The translations under genes and the position numbers were made by a program. A DNA stretch of 64,000 nt, from positions 109,335-173,334 of the forward strand of contig NZ_JABBGA010000010.1 of NCBI RefSeq assembly GCF_012927165.1. Reading direction: 5' to 3'. The notes below the pieces were generated by a model, which did not search any database, was not told the origin of the DNA, and was given only the letters and a program-made list of their open reading frames with translations. The stretch is from Zoogloea dura. GTDB taxonomy: Bacteria > Pseudomonadota > Gammaproteobacteria > Burkholderiales > Rhodocyclaceae. Position 1 is the stretch's first letter. Every line of letters begins with the position of its first letter. Below, piece by piece: positions 1 through 9,492 of the stretch.

Positions 1-1388
1 GACACCATGAAGGCGATGTTCTGCTTTTCGAAGGCGATACCCAGAACCACGGCAACGATGCCCAGCACAATGGTGGTGATGCGGGAGACGCGCAGCTCGG
101 AAGCAGAGTCGGCATTGCCCTTCTTGAACACCGTGGCGTACAGGTCATGGGACACAGCCGATGCGCCGGACAGGGTCAGACCGGCAACCACGGCCAGGAT
201 GGTGGCAAAGGCAACCGCGGAGATGAAGCCGAGGAAGATGTTGCCGCCAACCGCATTGGCCAGGTGAATGGCCGCCATGTTGCCGCCGCCCTTCAGGGTG
301 CCCTTGGCATCCAGGAAGGTCGGATCGGTCAGCACGAAGCAGATGGCGCCGAAGCCGATGATGAAGGTCAGGATGTAGAAGTAGCCGATCCAGACGGTCG
401 CCCAGCCCACGGACTTGCGTGCTTCCTTGGCATCCGGCACCGTGAAGAAGCGCATCAGGATGTGGGGCAGACCAGCGGTACCGAACATCAGGGCCATGCC
501 GAAGGAGATGGCAGAGATCGGATCCTTCACGAAGGTACCCGGACCCATGATGGAATCGCCCTTCTTGGCAGCGGCGACGGCCACATCGATACCCTTGGCG
601 GCCGCTTCCTCGATCAGCTTGGCATCCTTGGCAGCCAGGGCAGTCTTGATCTCGACGGCCTTGGCAAACATGGCTTCAGGGCTGAAACCGAACTTCACCA
701 GCACCATAAAGGCCATGAAGGACGCGCCAGCCAGCAGCAGCACGGCCTTGATGATCTGCACCCAGGTGGTGGCGGTCATGCCACCGAAGAGCACGTACAC
801 CATCATCAGGGCACCCACGATCACCACGGCCATCCAGTATTCCAGGCCGAAGAGCAGCTTGATCAACTGGCCGGCACCGACCATCTGGGCGATGAGGTAG
901 AAGGCCACCACGACCAGCGTGCCGGACGCCGCAAAGGCGCGGATCGGGGTCTGCTGGAAGCGATAGCCGGCCACGTCGGCAAAGGTGAACTTGCCGAGGT
1001 TGCGCAGACGCTCCGCCATCAGGAAGGTGATGATGGGCCAACCCACCAGGAAGCCGATGGAGAAGATCAGGCCATCGTAGCCGTTGGCCATCACCGCAGC
1101 GGAAATACCCAGGAAGGACGCAGCGGACATGTAGTCGCCGGCGATCGCCAGACCGTTCTGGAAGCCGGTGATACCGCCGCCTGCCGTGTAGAAGTCAGCC
1201 GCCGACTTGGTCTTGGAGGCCGCCCACTTGGTGATGAACATCGTGCCGGCAACGAAGATGCCGAACATGGCGATGGCAGTCCAGTTGGTGGCCTGCTTTT
1301 CGGCAATCCCCAGGTCGGCACCGGCCGCCAGCACGGCACCGGATGCAAGGAGTGCCAGCAGGCCGGCAACGAGTTTGGAAGAGCGCAT
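1..1388 (-). CDS. actP: cation/acetate symporter ActP (3' end outside window)
   Basis: Sodium:solute symporter family protein that imports acetate, and probably other short monocarboxylates, across the inner membrane. About 462 codons are present; the E. coli protein has about 549, so the C-terminus lies left of the window. The translation begins [17 protein letters not shown], a signal-like N-terminus, followed by many hydrophobic segments and family stretches such as [10 protein letters not shown] and [11 protein letters not shown]. The start is an ATG that shares bases with the stop of the upstream small gene (TGATG), so the two are translationally coupled. Together with yjcH and the nearby acs it forms the acetate uptake and activation set. 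Confidence 0.95.
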   Translation of the reverse strand, partial: MRSSKLVAGLLALLASGAVLAAGADLGIAEKQATNWTAIAMFGIFVAGTMFITKWAASKTKSAADFYTAGGGITGFQNGLAIAGDYMSAASFLGISAAVMANGYDGLIFSIGFLVGWPIITFLMAERLRNLGKFTFADVAGYRFQQTPIRAFAASGTLVVVAFYLIAQMVGAGQLIKLLFGLEYWMAVVIVGALMMVYVLFGGMTATTWVQIIKAVLLLAGASFMAFMVLVKFGFSPEAMFAKAVEIKTALAAKDAKLIEEAAAKGIDVAVAAAKKGDSIMGPGTFVKDPISAISFGMALMFGTAGLPHILMRFFTVPDAKEARKSVGWATVWIGYFYILTFIIGFGAICFVLTDPTFLDAKGTLKGGGNMAAIHLANAVGGNIFLGFISAVAFATILAVVAGLTLSGASAVSHDLYATVFKKGNADSASELRVSRITTIVLGIVAVVLGIAFEKQNIAFMV

Positions 1389-1696
1389 CACTTGGTGGCC
1401 TCCTTGATGACTTGTTCCTTCAGCGCATCAAATTCGGTGTTGGCGCGGCGGATGTAGATACCGGTGATGATGACGGTGAACAGGATCACGCCGACACCGA
1501 TGGGGATCCCCACGGACGTCACGCCAGCCCCCATTTTCTGGGCCAGGAACTCCTTGTTGAACGCAATCAGCACGATATAGCCGTAATAAACGACAAGCAT
1601 CAGGATTGTCATCATCCAGCCATAGCTATTGCGCTTAGAGACCAGCTCCTGGTATTTCGGATTTGCCCGGATGCGGTCGCCGAGGTCGTCTTTCAT
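1388..1696 (-). CDS. yjcH: DUF485 small membrane protein YjcH
   Basis: A 102-residue DUF485 protein, the usual small partner encoded directly upstream of actP. Two transmembrane segments are visible, at about residues 27-46 and 62-82, separated by a short loop. The N-terminus ([19 protein letters not shown]) and the charged C-terminal tail are typical of the family. Its stop overlaps the actP start. The exact role is not established; co-occurrence with ActP suggests assistance to or modulation of the symporter. A purine-rich ribosome-binding site (GAGGAGAG) precedes the ATG. Confidence 0.93.
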   Translation of the reverse strand: MKDDLGDRIRANPKYQELVSKRNSYGWMMTILMLVVYYGYIVLIAFNKEFLAQKMGAGVTSVGIPIGVGVILFTVIITGIYIRRANTEFDALKEQVIKEATK

Positions 1697-1857
1697 ATCT
1701 CTCCTCCTCTTCGAATTAACCTGTGGGGAGCCAAAAGGACTCCTCTAGGGGTGATTGAAAGTTACAGAGCAACGCTTACGTCGACCTTACGCAGGCAAAA
1801 ACTACCAAAAACCTTGATCTGCGCGGGTTTTCGCCAACAAGTACATTACCGGAACAA

Positions 1858-1877
1858 CATGCAGGATATGCTGCATG
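1858..1877. promoter_or_regulatory. inverted repeat CATGCAG-N6-CTGCATG upstream of yjcH-actP
   Basis: A perfect 7-bp inverted repeat with a 6-bp spacer, about 160 bp upstream of yjcH between that gene and the acs terminators. The symmetry is visible directly; use as an operator for the acetate-uptake operon is inferred. No confident -35/-10 pair was identified. Confidence 0.3.
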
Positions 1878-1894
1878 GCACAAAAAAGTAGACG

Positions 1895-1923
1895 AAAAAA
1901 AGGCGCGATGAACGCGCCTTTTT
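1895..1923 (-). terminator. bidirectional rho-independent terminator downstream of acs
   Basis: The hairpin GGCGCG-ATGAA-CGCGCC (1902-1918) is flanked by an A-run on the left and a T-run on the right, so it can work in both directions. It lies downstream of acs and upstream of yjcH-actP and probably insulates the two transcription units. Confidence 0.8.
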
Positions 1924-2002
1924 CTCCCCCTCTACCCCCGGCCATACGGCGCCGGGTTCCTCCCCTGTTATTCCTTTGTCTCAACCGGCATTGATTTTTA
2001 TA

Positions 2003-2029
2003 TTTCCGGCAATTCGGGGGAATTGCCGG
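2003..2029 (-). terminator. acs terminator hairpin
   Basis: A perfect 10-bp stem, CCGGCAATTC with its complement, around a four-base loop (2006-2029). On the minus strand it is followed by an AT-rich tract (AAATATAAAAA). It lies about 40 bp past the acs stop and is the first of two terminators there. Confidence 0.75.
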
Positions 2030-2070
2030 CCGCCGGTTTGCCCGGTCGCGGACCGGGACGGTGAGTTTGA

Positions 2071-4032
2071 TTAGCCCTTCAGCTGGTCCAGGATGGCCGG
2101 GTTTTCCAGCGTGGAGGTGTCCTGGGTGATTTCCTCGCCCTTGGCCAGCTGACGGAGCAGGCGGCGCATGATCTTGCCGGAACGGGTCTTCGGCAGGTTT
2201 TCACCGAAACGGATGTCCTTGGGCTTGGCGATCGGGCCGATTTCCTGGCCGACCCAGTTCTGCAGTTCCTTGAGCACCTTGGCCGCCTCGTCGCCGGTCG
2301 GACGGGCACCCTTGAGCACCACGAAGGCCACGATGGCTTCGCCGGTCAGATCGTCCGGACGGCCAACCACGGCAGCCTCGGCCACCTTCTCGTGGGCCAC
2401 CAGGGCGGATTCGATTTCCATCGTGCCCATGCGGTGACCGGAGACGTTCAGCACGTCATCGATACGACCGGTGATGGTGAAGTAGCCTGTGTCCTTGTCG
2501 CGGATCGCGCCGTCGCCCGCCAGGTACAGCTTGCCCTGGAAGTCGGCCGGGTAGTAGGACTTCACGAAACGCTCCGGATCGCCCCAGATGTTGCGGATCA
2601 TGGACGGCCACGGACGCTTCACGACCAGGATGCCGCCCTGGCCCCAGGGCACTTCGGTGCCGGTTTCGTCGACCACGGCGGCCTGGATGCCCGGGAAGGG
2701 CAGCGTGCAGGAGCCGGGGATCAGCGGGGTGGCACCGGGCAGCGGGGTGATCATGTGGCCGCCGGTCTCGGTCTGCCAGAAGGTATCCACGATCGGGCAG
2801 CGGCCGCCACCGATGTTCTCGTGGTACCACTCCCAGGCCGCCGGGTTGATCGGCTCGCCCACGGAACCCAGGAGACGCAGCGAAGTGAGGTCGTACTGCT
2901 TCGGATGCACGGCCGGGGTGTTGTCCGCGGCCTTGATCAGGGAACGGATGGCGGTCGGCGCGGTGTAGAAGATGCTGACCTTGTGGTCCTGGATCATCTT
3001 CCAGAAGCGGCCGGCGTCCGGATAGGTCGGAACGCCTTCGAAGACGATCTCGGTCGCACCGCAGGCCAGGGGGCCGTAGGTGATGTAGGTGTGACCCGTG
3101 ACCCAACCGATGTCGGCGGTACACCAGAAGACATCGTCCGGCTTGATGTCGAAGGTGTATTGCATGGTCAGGATGGCGTGCAGCAGGTAGCCACCGGTGG
3201 AGTGCTGGACGCCCTTCGGCTTGCCGGTGGAACCCGAAGTGTAGAGCAGGAACAGCGGGTGTTCGGCTTCGACCCACTCGGGTTCGCAGACATCGGACAT
3301 CTGGGCGACGATTTCATCGGCCCAGATGTCGCGACCGGCAACCATGGCGGTCTCGGCGCCGGTGCGCTTGACGACCAGCACGCTGGTGATGGTGGGGCAG
3401 CCGCTGGCCAGCGCTTCGTCAGCGATGGACTTGAGCGGGAGCGCCTTGCCACCACGGTTCTGGCCGTCGGAGGTGATCAGCAGCACTGCGCCGGCATCGT
3501 TGATGCGGTCGGCCAGCGACTGGGCGGAGAAGCCACCGAAGACGATGGAGTGAGTCGCACCGATGCGGGCGCAGGCCTGCATGGCAACGACGCCCTCGAT
3601 GGACATCGGCAGGTAGATGACGACGCGGTCACCCTTCTTGACGCCTTGCGCCTTGAGGGCGTTGGCAAACTTGGAGACGCGGGTCAGCAGGTCGGAGTAG
3701 GTGACCTTGGCGATGTCGCCCTTGTCGCCTTCAAAGATCAATGCAACCTTGTCGCCCAGGCCCTTTTGGACCTGCCGATCCAGGCAGTTGTAGGACACGT
3801 TGAGCTTGCCATCGGCAAACCACTTGAAGAACGGCGCATTGCTTTCATCCAGGACCTGGGTGAAAGGCGTCTGCCAGTCGATCAGCTCCTTGGCGCGCTT
3901 GCCCCAGAAACCCTCGTAGTCCTTATCGGCTTCGGCAACCAGCGCCTTGTACGCTTCCATGCCCGACACGGCCGCGTTCTTCACCACCTCTTCGGACGGA
4001 TAGTAGAACTTCTGGGTGGTTTCGCTCGTCAT
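2071..4032 (-). CDS. acs: acetyl-CoA synthetase
   Basis: AMP-forming acetate:CoA ligase, 653 residues, which converts acetate, ATP and CoA to acetyl-CoA through acetyl-AMP. Visible motifs are the adenylate-forming P-loop [18 protein letters not shown], the mid-domain [15 protein letters not shown], the hinge region [17 protein letters not shown], and the C-terminal [11 protein letters not shown]. The lysine of that last motif is the known reversible acetylation site in the family. The start is taken at the ATG giving MTSETTQKF because a strong GGAGAGG site lies just upstream; an in-frame ATG 11 codons earlier lacks one. It sits divergently from the secretin gene and pairs functionally with actP. 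Confidence 0.97.
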   Translation of the reverse strand: MTSETTQKFYYPSEEVVKNAAVSGMEAYKALVAEADKDYEGFWGKRAKELIDWQTPFTQVLDESNAPFFKWFADGKLNVSYNCLDRQVQKGLGDKVALIFEGDKGDIAKVTYSDLLTRVSKFANALKAQGVKKGDRVVIYLPMSIEGVVAMQACARIGATHSIVFGGFSAQSLADRINDAGAVLLITSDGQNRGGKALPLKSIADEALASGCPTITSVLVVKRTGAETAMVAGRDIWADEIVAQMSDVCEPEWVEAEHPLFLLYTSGSTGKPKGVQHSTGGYLLHAILTMQYTFDIKPDDVFWCTADIGWVTGHTYITYGPLACGATEIVFEGVPTYPDAGRFWKMIQDHKVSIFYTAPTAIRSLIKAADNTPAVHPKQYDLTSLRLLGSVGEPINPAAWEWYHENIGGGRCPIVDTFWQTETGGHMITPLPGATPLIPGSCTLPFPGIQAAVVDETGTEVPWGQGGILVVKRPWPSMIRNIWGDPERFVKSYYPADFQGKLYLAGDGAIRDKDTGYFTITGRIDDVLNVSGHRMGTMEIESALVAHEKVAEAAVVGRPDDLTGEAIVAFVVLKGARPTGDEAAKVLKELQNWVGQEIGPIAKPKDIRFGENLPKTRSGKIMRRLLRQLAKGEEITQDTSTLENPAILDQLKG

Positions 4033-4389
4033 TTTTTCACCTCTCCTCGTGTTATGAGTGTGCAACGTGGGTAGCTCTGAAACCTGTTCTGGGCGGGGAA
4101 GCCTGGCCGCTTGTGCCTGTTTTTCTTGTTGCTTGCTGTGGATGCACGCGCCGTTTCTGATTTTTCTTGGAGTACCGGGCCCTGGGTCCGAGCGGCATTA
4201 GAAGCGATCAATCTTACACATGACTTACACCTGCCGAGTTTGGTCCGGCATGGCCACGCCCTCCCCGGCGACCAGCCCCTCCGGCCCGGTGCGGAATGTG
4301 TCTGACGGTCAACTAATGGAACTACAGCTTTACAGGCCTCATTATTCCAATAGAATTAATCCAAATGACATCCAAGAACCCGCTCCCCA
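4033..4389. other. acs / pilus-cluster divergent intergenic region
   Basis: 357 bp between divergent acs and the secretin gene. It must hold both promoters, but no confident -35/-10 or sigma-54 match was seen. Several short open frames here have no recognisable product. Confidence 0.5.
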
Positions 4390-6234
4390 ATGCACATTCC
4401 AAACCGGTTCCTGCTGCCTGCAAGCCTGTTGCTGGGTGCCTGTGCATCCCCGCCCGACTTCCCCCCGGGCTCCGGCCATCTCGGCCCCCTGGTGCCTGAC
4501 CGCCCCATGACGGCGCAGGCTCCGGCATCCCCCCGGCCGCCACCCACGCCGCCCAGCCAGGCACCGGGCTCCGCTTTGCCGCTCGAGACCTATTCTGTCG
4601 TCGTCACCGGCGTCCGGCTCCAGGACCTGCTCTTCGCCCTCGCGCGGGACGCCCACCTGAACGTGGACATTCACCCAGGCATCACCGGCAGCGTCACACT
4701 CAACGCGATCGACCAGACCCTGCCGCAGATCCTGGCCCGCATTGCCCGTCAGGCGGATGTGCGCTTCGAGTTCGATGGCCCCACGCTACGGGTGATGCCC
4801 GACACCCCCTTCCTGCGCATCTACCGGCTCGACTACGTCAACCTGAGCCGCCAGATGTCGGGCACCGTCGCCACCAACACCCAGATCGCCACCAGCGGCG
4901 CAGGCAGTGTTGCGGCGGGGCAATCCGCCAGCGCCAATCCGATCGGTGGCGGCAACATCTCGGCAACCCGCATCGAAAACACCTCCCGCAACCAGTTCTG
5001 GGACTCCGTCGAAAAGAACCTCAAGGATCTGCTGCGGGAGACGGACAAGATTCTGCCCGAAGGCTCCAGCGAAACCCTCATCGAGAACTCGGGATCCAGC
5101 GTCACGACAGGATCTGCCGTGCCTGCCGCACCAACCCAGCCGCCACCGGCCCGGGGGCGCAGCACGACGCCCCGCAGCACGGCCCAGGGTGGCCCGTCCG
5201 CAGCCCAGAGCACCACCACCACGCTGGTCCAGCAATCCACCTTTCGCGAAGCCGCCGCCGTGATCGCCAACCGCGAGACCGGAGTCCTGACGGTCCGCGC
5301 CACCGGACGCCAGCACGGGAAGGTGGAGGAATTCCTGGAGCAGGTCACGCAGGCGGCCCGCCGGCAAGTCCTGATCGAGGCCACCATCGTCGAGGTCGCC
5401 CTGGGAGACACCTACCGGCAAGGCATCGACTGGAGCCGGGTACTGGCCGGAGGCACCCGCTTCGGGCTGACCGGCCCGGGCCTGGGCAGCACGGCCGGCA
5501 GCGGCACCACGCCATTCAGCATCGCCTACCAGAGCCGCGACGGGATTGACTCCACGGTGAAGCTGCTGGAGAGCTTCGGCACGGTCAAGGTGCTCTCCAG
5601 CCCCAAGCTCTCGGTGCTCAACAACCAGACCGCCGCGATCAAGGTCGTCGAGGAATACGTCTATTTCACGGTCAAGGCCGACACATCCCAGACGACCAAC
5701 GCCGGCGTCCTGACCACCGTCACCACCACGCCCCAGGCGGTGTCGGTGGGACTGGTGATGACGGTCACACCACAGATCAGCGAGACCGACGAGATCATCC
5801 TCAACATCCGGCCCACCATCTCCAGCATCTCCGACTTCCGCCGGGATCCCAACCCCAACATCCCGGCGACCATCCCCAACCTGGTGCCCCAGATCCGGAC
5901 CCGCGAGATCGAGTCGATCCTGCGTATCGAAAACGGTGAAACCGCCATCCTCGGCGGCCTCATGGAAGACCGGATCGACTACCGGACCGGCCGCGTTCCG
6001 CTGATCGGCAGCCTGCCCCTGTTCGGCGAGGTGTTCACCAGCCGGGACAACGGGGTCCAGAAGACCGAGCTGGTGATCTTCCTGCGCCCGATGGTGGTCC
6101 GGGAAGCCCGGCTCCTCGCCCGGACACCGCAGCTGCGCGAACACCTGCCGGGCGAGGACTTCTTTCGGAATACCCCACCGCCAGGGCAGCGCAACTTTCC
6201 GGGGACATCCCTGCCACTCGAGGCCAGGCCATGA
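4390..6234 (+). CDS. mshL: MSHA-type pilus secretin, MshL-like lipoprotein
   Basis: A 614-residue outer-membrane secretin. The N-terminus (MHIPNRFLLPASLLLGACAS) is a lipoprotein signal with its lipobox cysteine at residue 18. A secretin/TonB N-domain follows (about 65-140), then a low-complexity Ser/Thr/Pro/Gln-rich linker (about 230-285). The secretin core fills about 300-580, with RQVLIEATIVEVALGD and a C-terminal TELVIFLRPMVV characteristic of MshL/PilQ/GspD proteins. It would form the multimeric exit channel for a pilus or pseudopilus. It overlaps the next gene by 4 bases (ATGA) and heads a six-gene cluster. MshL is preferred over GspD because of the order secretin, ATPase, platform protein. 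Confidence 0.85.
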   Translation: MHIPNRFLLPASLLLGACASPPDFPPGSGHLGPLVPDRPMTAQAPASPRPPPTPPSQAPGSALPLETYSVVVTGVRLQDLLFALARDAHLNVDIHPGITGSVTLNAIDQTLPQILARIARQADVRFEFDGPTLRVMPDTPFLRIYRLDYVNLSRQMSGTVATNTQIATSGAGSVAAGQSASANPIGGGNISATRIENTSRNQFWDSVEKNLKDLLRETDKILPEGSSETLIENSGSSVTTGSAVPAAPTQPPPARGRSTTPRSTAQGGPSAAQSTTTTLVQQSTFREAAAVIANRETGVLTVRATGRQHGKVEEFLEQVTQAARRQVLIEATIVEVALGDTYRQGIDWSRVLAGGTRFGLTGPGLGSTAGSGTTPFSIAYQSRDGIDSTVKLLESFGTVKVLSSPKLSVLNNQTAAIKVVEEYVYFTVKADTSQTTNAGVLTTVTTTPQAVSVGLVMTVTPQISETDEIILNIRPTISSISDFRRDPNPNIPATIPNLVPQIRTREIESILRIENGETAILGGLMEDRIDYRTGRVPLIGSLPLFGEVFTSRDNGVQKTELVIFLRPMVVREARLLARTPQLREHLPGEDFFRNTPPPGQRNFPGTSLPLEARP

Positions 6235-6575
6235 CCCGCCCCCCCCACCTCTCCTTCACGCTCGAGGAAGCCGGGCAAACCCCGGATCCCGGACTGAGCT
6301 TCGAATCCTCCGCAGCCCAGGTCATGCCGCCCGCAGAGGCCCGCCCGGCCGCCCCTGCCGCTCCACCTGCATCAATGGTCCGTACCCAGCGCCGCACGCT
6401 GGCAGACAGGTCGGCGCCATTTGCCCTGGCCGCTGCTGCACTCGCGCTCGCAGCCCTGGCCGGTCTGCTGGGCTACGAGTGGATGCTTCTCCATGCCGAC
6501 CAGGCACCCCCTCCCGCCTCGCCAGCGAGCACCGACCACCTCCGGGCCCACACCAGCAGGAGTCCCAGCCAATGA
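6231..6575 (+). CDS. small single-pass membrane protein in the pilus cluster
   Basis: 114 residues; not recognised as a named family. A proline/alanine-rich N-terminal half (about 1-60, probably cytoplasmic) precedes one transmembrane segment at about 64-86 (FALAAAALALAALAGLLGYE) and a short polar tail. It overlaps both the secretin stop and the ATPase start by ATGA junctions, so it is translationally coupled within the operon. Its position suggests an assembly or alignment component taking the place of MshM/MshN/GspC-type proteins; this is inferred from context only. Confidence 0.7.
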   Translation: MTRPPHLSFTLEEAGQTPDPGLSFESSAAQVMPPAEARPAAPAAPPASMVRTQRRTLADRSAPFALAAAALALAALAGLLGYEWMLLHADQAPPPASPASTDHLRAHTSRSPSQ

Positions 6576-8275
6576 ACAGCGCCGCCCCTTCCCCGCCCAT
6601 CGGCCAGACCCTCATCAGCATGGGCCTGATCAGCCCGGACCAGCTGCGGATCGGTCTACAGGAACAGGCCCGCAGCGGCCATGCGATCGGGCGACAGCTG
6701 GTCGGCCTGGGCTTTCTCTCCGAAGCGACCCTGCGCGACGCCCTGGCCCGCAAGCTCGACCGGATCAGTGTCGACCTGTCTGCCCTGCTGCCCGACCCGC
6801 AGGCCATCGCGCAGGTTCCCCGCCAGCTCGCCAGGCGCCTGGGCCTGATCCCCCTCAGCTATGACCCCGGCCAGGGCCGGCTGGTGGTGGCCTCCGCGAA
6901 CCTTGACGACATCCTGGCCCAGGATCAGCTGCACGCCCTGCTGCCGCCCGGTACGCACATCGACGTCCGCCTTGCCGGCGACTCCGAGATCGCCCGCGCC
7001 ATCGACCAGATCTACGGCCATGAGCTCTCCATCGACGGCATCCTCCAGGAGATCGAGACCGGCAGCATCGACACCGCGGCCGGGCGCGGCGACAGCTACG
7101 CGCAACCGGTAGTCCGCCTGATCGACGCCCTGCTTGCTGACGCCGTCAAGCAGGGCGCTTCCGACATCCATTTCGAGCCGGAGGCGGCCTTCCTGCGCAT
7201 CCGCTACCGCATCGACGGCCTGCTCCAGCAGATCCGCGCCCTGCACCATGCCTATTGGCCGGCCATGGCGGTGAGGCTCAAGGTCATGGCCGCCCTCGAC
7301 ATCGCCGAGACGCGCAGCCCGCAGGACGGACGGATCTCCCTGAGTGTCAGCGGCCGGCCGGTGGACTTCCGGGTCTCCACCCAACCCACGCTGCATGGCG
7401 AGAACATCGTGCTACGCATCCTCGACCGCCAAGGCGGCCTGGTTGGCATCGACGAGCTGGGCCTCGCCCGGGCCCAGCTCGACCTGCTCAAGCGCATGAT
7501 CCTCCGTCCGGAGGGCCTGATCCTCGTTACGGGCCCGACCGGCAGCGGCAAGACCACCACGCTGTACTCGGTGCTCAAGCACATCAACACCGAGAGCATC
7601 AACATCATGACCCTGGAGGATCCGGTCGAGTATCCGCTGGCCCAGATCCGCCAGACCGCCGTTTCGGATGCCGCCAGGCTGGACTTCGCCAGCGGGATCC
7701 GCGCCATGCTGCGCCAGGACCCGGATGTCATCCTGGTCGGCGAGATCCGCGACGGCGACACCGCCCGCATGGCGCTCCAGGCGGCCATGACCGGGCACCA
7801 GGTCTATTCAACCCTGCACACCAGCTCGGCCATCGGGGCCATTCCCCGCCTGCTCGACCTGGGCATCGTCCCCGAGATCCTCGCCGGCAACCTGATCGGG
7901 ATCGCCGCCCAGCGCCTGGTACGCCGACTCTGCCCGGAATGCCGCGCTCCGGCGCCGGCCAGCGACCAGGAGATGCGCCTGCTCGGCCTCGGACAAGCCC
8001 GGACCAGGCCGGTGCTGCACCACCCGTCCGGCTGCCCGCAGTGCGCCTTCCGTGGCTACAAGGGGCGCATGGCCATCATGGAGCTGCTCCGGGTCGGCCC
8101 GGAGCTGGACGAACTCATCGTCCGCCGCGCCACCCCGCGTGAGATTTTCGAGACCGCGCAGGCACATGGCTTCACCAGCCTCGCCGAGGACGGCACCCGT
8201 CGCGTGCTGGAAGGCAGCACCTCGCTCGAAGAGCTGGCCCGGGTCATCGACCTGACCGGCCGCCTGGCATCCTGA
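6572..8275 (+). CDS. mshE: pilus assembly / type II secretion ATPase (MshE/GspE family)
   Basis: A 567-residue cytoplasmic hexameric ATPase that powers pilus polymerisation. The N-terminal GSPII_E/MshEN domain covers about 1-150. The catalytic core carries Walker A GPTGSGKT at 321-328, an Asp box (NIMTLEDPVEYPL), Walker B (VILVGEIRDGDTA) and a His box. A four-cysteine zinc module (CPEC...CPQC, about 455-495) is typical of GspE/PilB/MshE. The start at MNSAAPSPPIG is chosen because it overlaps the preceding stop (ATGA) and gives the family N-terminus. A 15-bp gap separates it from the platform gene. Confidence 0.9.
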   Translation: MNSAAPSPPIGQTLISMGLISPDQLRIGLQEQARSGHAIGRQLVGLGFLSEATLRDALARKLDRISVDLSALLPDPQAIAQVPRQLARRLGLIPLSYDPGQGRLVVASANLDDILAQDQLHALLPPGTHIDVRLAGDSEIARAIDQIYGHELSIDGILQEIETGSIDTAAGRGDSYAQPVVRLIDALLADAVKQGASDIHFEPEAAFLRIRYRIDGLLQQIRALHHAYWPAMAVRLKVMAALDIAETRSPQDGRISLSVSGRPVDFRVSTQPTLHGENIVLRILDRQGGLVGIDELGLARAQLDLLKRMILRPEGLILVTGPTGSGKTTTLYSVLKHINTESINIMTLEDPVEYPLAQIRQTAVSDAARLDFASGIRAMLRQDPDVILVGEIRDGDTARMALQAAMTGHQVYSTLHTSSAIGAIPRLLDLGIVPEILAGNLIGIAAQRLVRRLCPECRAPAPASDQEMRLLGLGQARTRPVLHHPSGCPQCAFRGYKGRMAIMELLRVGPELDELIVRRATPREIFETAQAHGFTSLAEDGTRRVLEGSTSLEELARVIDLTGRLAS

Positions 8276-8290
8276 GCGGCAGCAGGACTC

Positions 8291-9490
8291 ATGGGCCTCT
8301 TCACCTATCGCGCCATGGATCCCCACGGACAGATTGTCCGGGGGCACATGGAAAGCAGCAGCCTGGCGGAGCTCGAAGCCCGGCTCCAGCGCCTCGAGCT
8401 GGATCTCATCCACGGCAGCGATGCCCGCAGCCACTGGCGCTGGCAACCACGCCCGGTGCCGCGCCGTGAGCTCATCAACCTGTGCTTCCAGCTGGAACAA
8501 CTGCTGGGCGCTGGCGTGCCCGTCACCGACAGCCTGAACGACCTTGCCGACGCCATCCGGCAGCCCCGGCTGCGTCAGGTAGTGGCCGACCTGGCCTCGG
8601 GCATCGAGGGTGGCGCCAGCCTGAGCCAGGCTCTGGCACAACACCCCGACGTCTTCGATGCGGTGTTCTGCAACCTCGTCCGCGCCGGCGAATACAGTGG
8701 CCGCCTGCCCGAAGTCCTGCGGGCCCTTTGCGAAGCCTTCAAGCGCGACGACGAACTGGCCGCCTACGCGCGACGCATGGCCATCTACCCCGCCATCGTC
8801 GGCCTCATGGTGCTGGCCGCGCTTGGCGTGGCCTTGGTTTATGTGGTGCCCGAACTCGCCCGCCTGTTCCAGACAGCCGGCCTCCCGCTACCCTGGCAGA
8901 CCCGGCTGCTGATCGCCCTCTCCCGCGGCGTCACCCACTATGGCGCGCTCCTGCTCTTCGCCACCGCCGCCGCCGCGCTGGCTCTGCGACAGGCGCTAGG
9001 CCGCCCCGCCCTGCGCCTGCGCTACGACGCAGCCATCCTGCGCGTGCCGGTTCTGGGGGCGCTCCGCAGCAAGATCGCCATGGCCCGTTTCAGCGGCCTG
9101 TTCGCCATGATGTACGCCTCCGGCATCACCGTGCTGGACGCCCTGCGGGCAGCCGAGAACGTGGTCGGCAATACGGCCCTGCAGGCAGGGCTGCGCCAGG
9201 CCGGACGCAGCATCGAGGACGGGCGGAGCGTCTCCGAAGCCTTTGCGGAAGTCAGCCACTTCCCACCCCTGGTCACCCGCATGATCCGGGTCGGCGAGCG
9301 CACCGGCGGGCTCGACAAGGCCTTGTCCAATGTCAGCTACTTCTACGACCGCGACGTGCGCGAAGCCATTGAGAAGCTCCAGGCCGGCATCGAACCCGCT
9401 CTGACCCTGATCCTGGGCGGACTGCTGCTGGCGGTCATGAGCGCAGTGATGATGCCGGTTTACGACATCGTCACCCGGCTCAAATTCTGA
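8291..9490 (+). CDS. mshG: inner-membrane platform protein (MshG/GspF family)
   Basis: A 399-residue GspF/PilC-family polytopic protein. It has two repeated T2SF domains (about 65-190 and 265-390), each with the CxxLxxLLxxGVP-like and RVGExxG-like signatures (LEQLLGAGVPVTD; RAGEYSGRLPE; RVGERTGGLDKA). Three transmembrane segments lie at about 168-190, 215-235 and 370-392. It is the rotor or platform on which the ATPase acts. It ends 2 bases before the next gene. Confidence 0.9.
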   Translation: MGLFTYRAMDPHGQIVRGHMESSSLAELEARLQRLELDLIHGSDARSHWRWQPRPVPRRELINLCFQLEQLLGAGVPVTDSLNDLADAIRQPRLRQVVADLASGIEGGASLSQALAQHPDVFDAVFCNLVRAGEYSGRLPEVLRALCEAFKRDDELAAYARRMAIYPAIVGLMVLAALGVALVYVVPELARLFQTAGLPLPWQTRLLIALSRGVTHYGALLLFATAAAALALRQALGRPALRLRYDAAILRVPVLGALRSKIAMARFSGLFAMMYASGITVLDALRAAENVVGNTALQAGLRQAGRSIEDGRSVSEAFAEVSHFPPLVTRMIRVGERTGGLDKALSNVSYFYDRDVREAIEKLQAGIEPALTLILGGLLLAVMSAVMMPVYDIVTRLKF

Positions 9491-9492
9491 CC

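Noticed and set aside
147..1457. Long plus-strand open frame opposite actP
   Set aside because: Its translation is rich in His, Gly, Gln and Glu with no domain; it is the antisense shadow of the symporter gene in high-GC DNA. The same applies to long frames opposite acs, secA, the dcw genes and hsdM.
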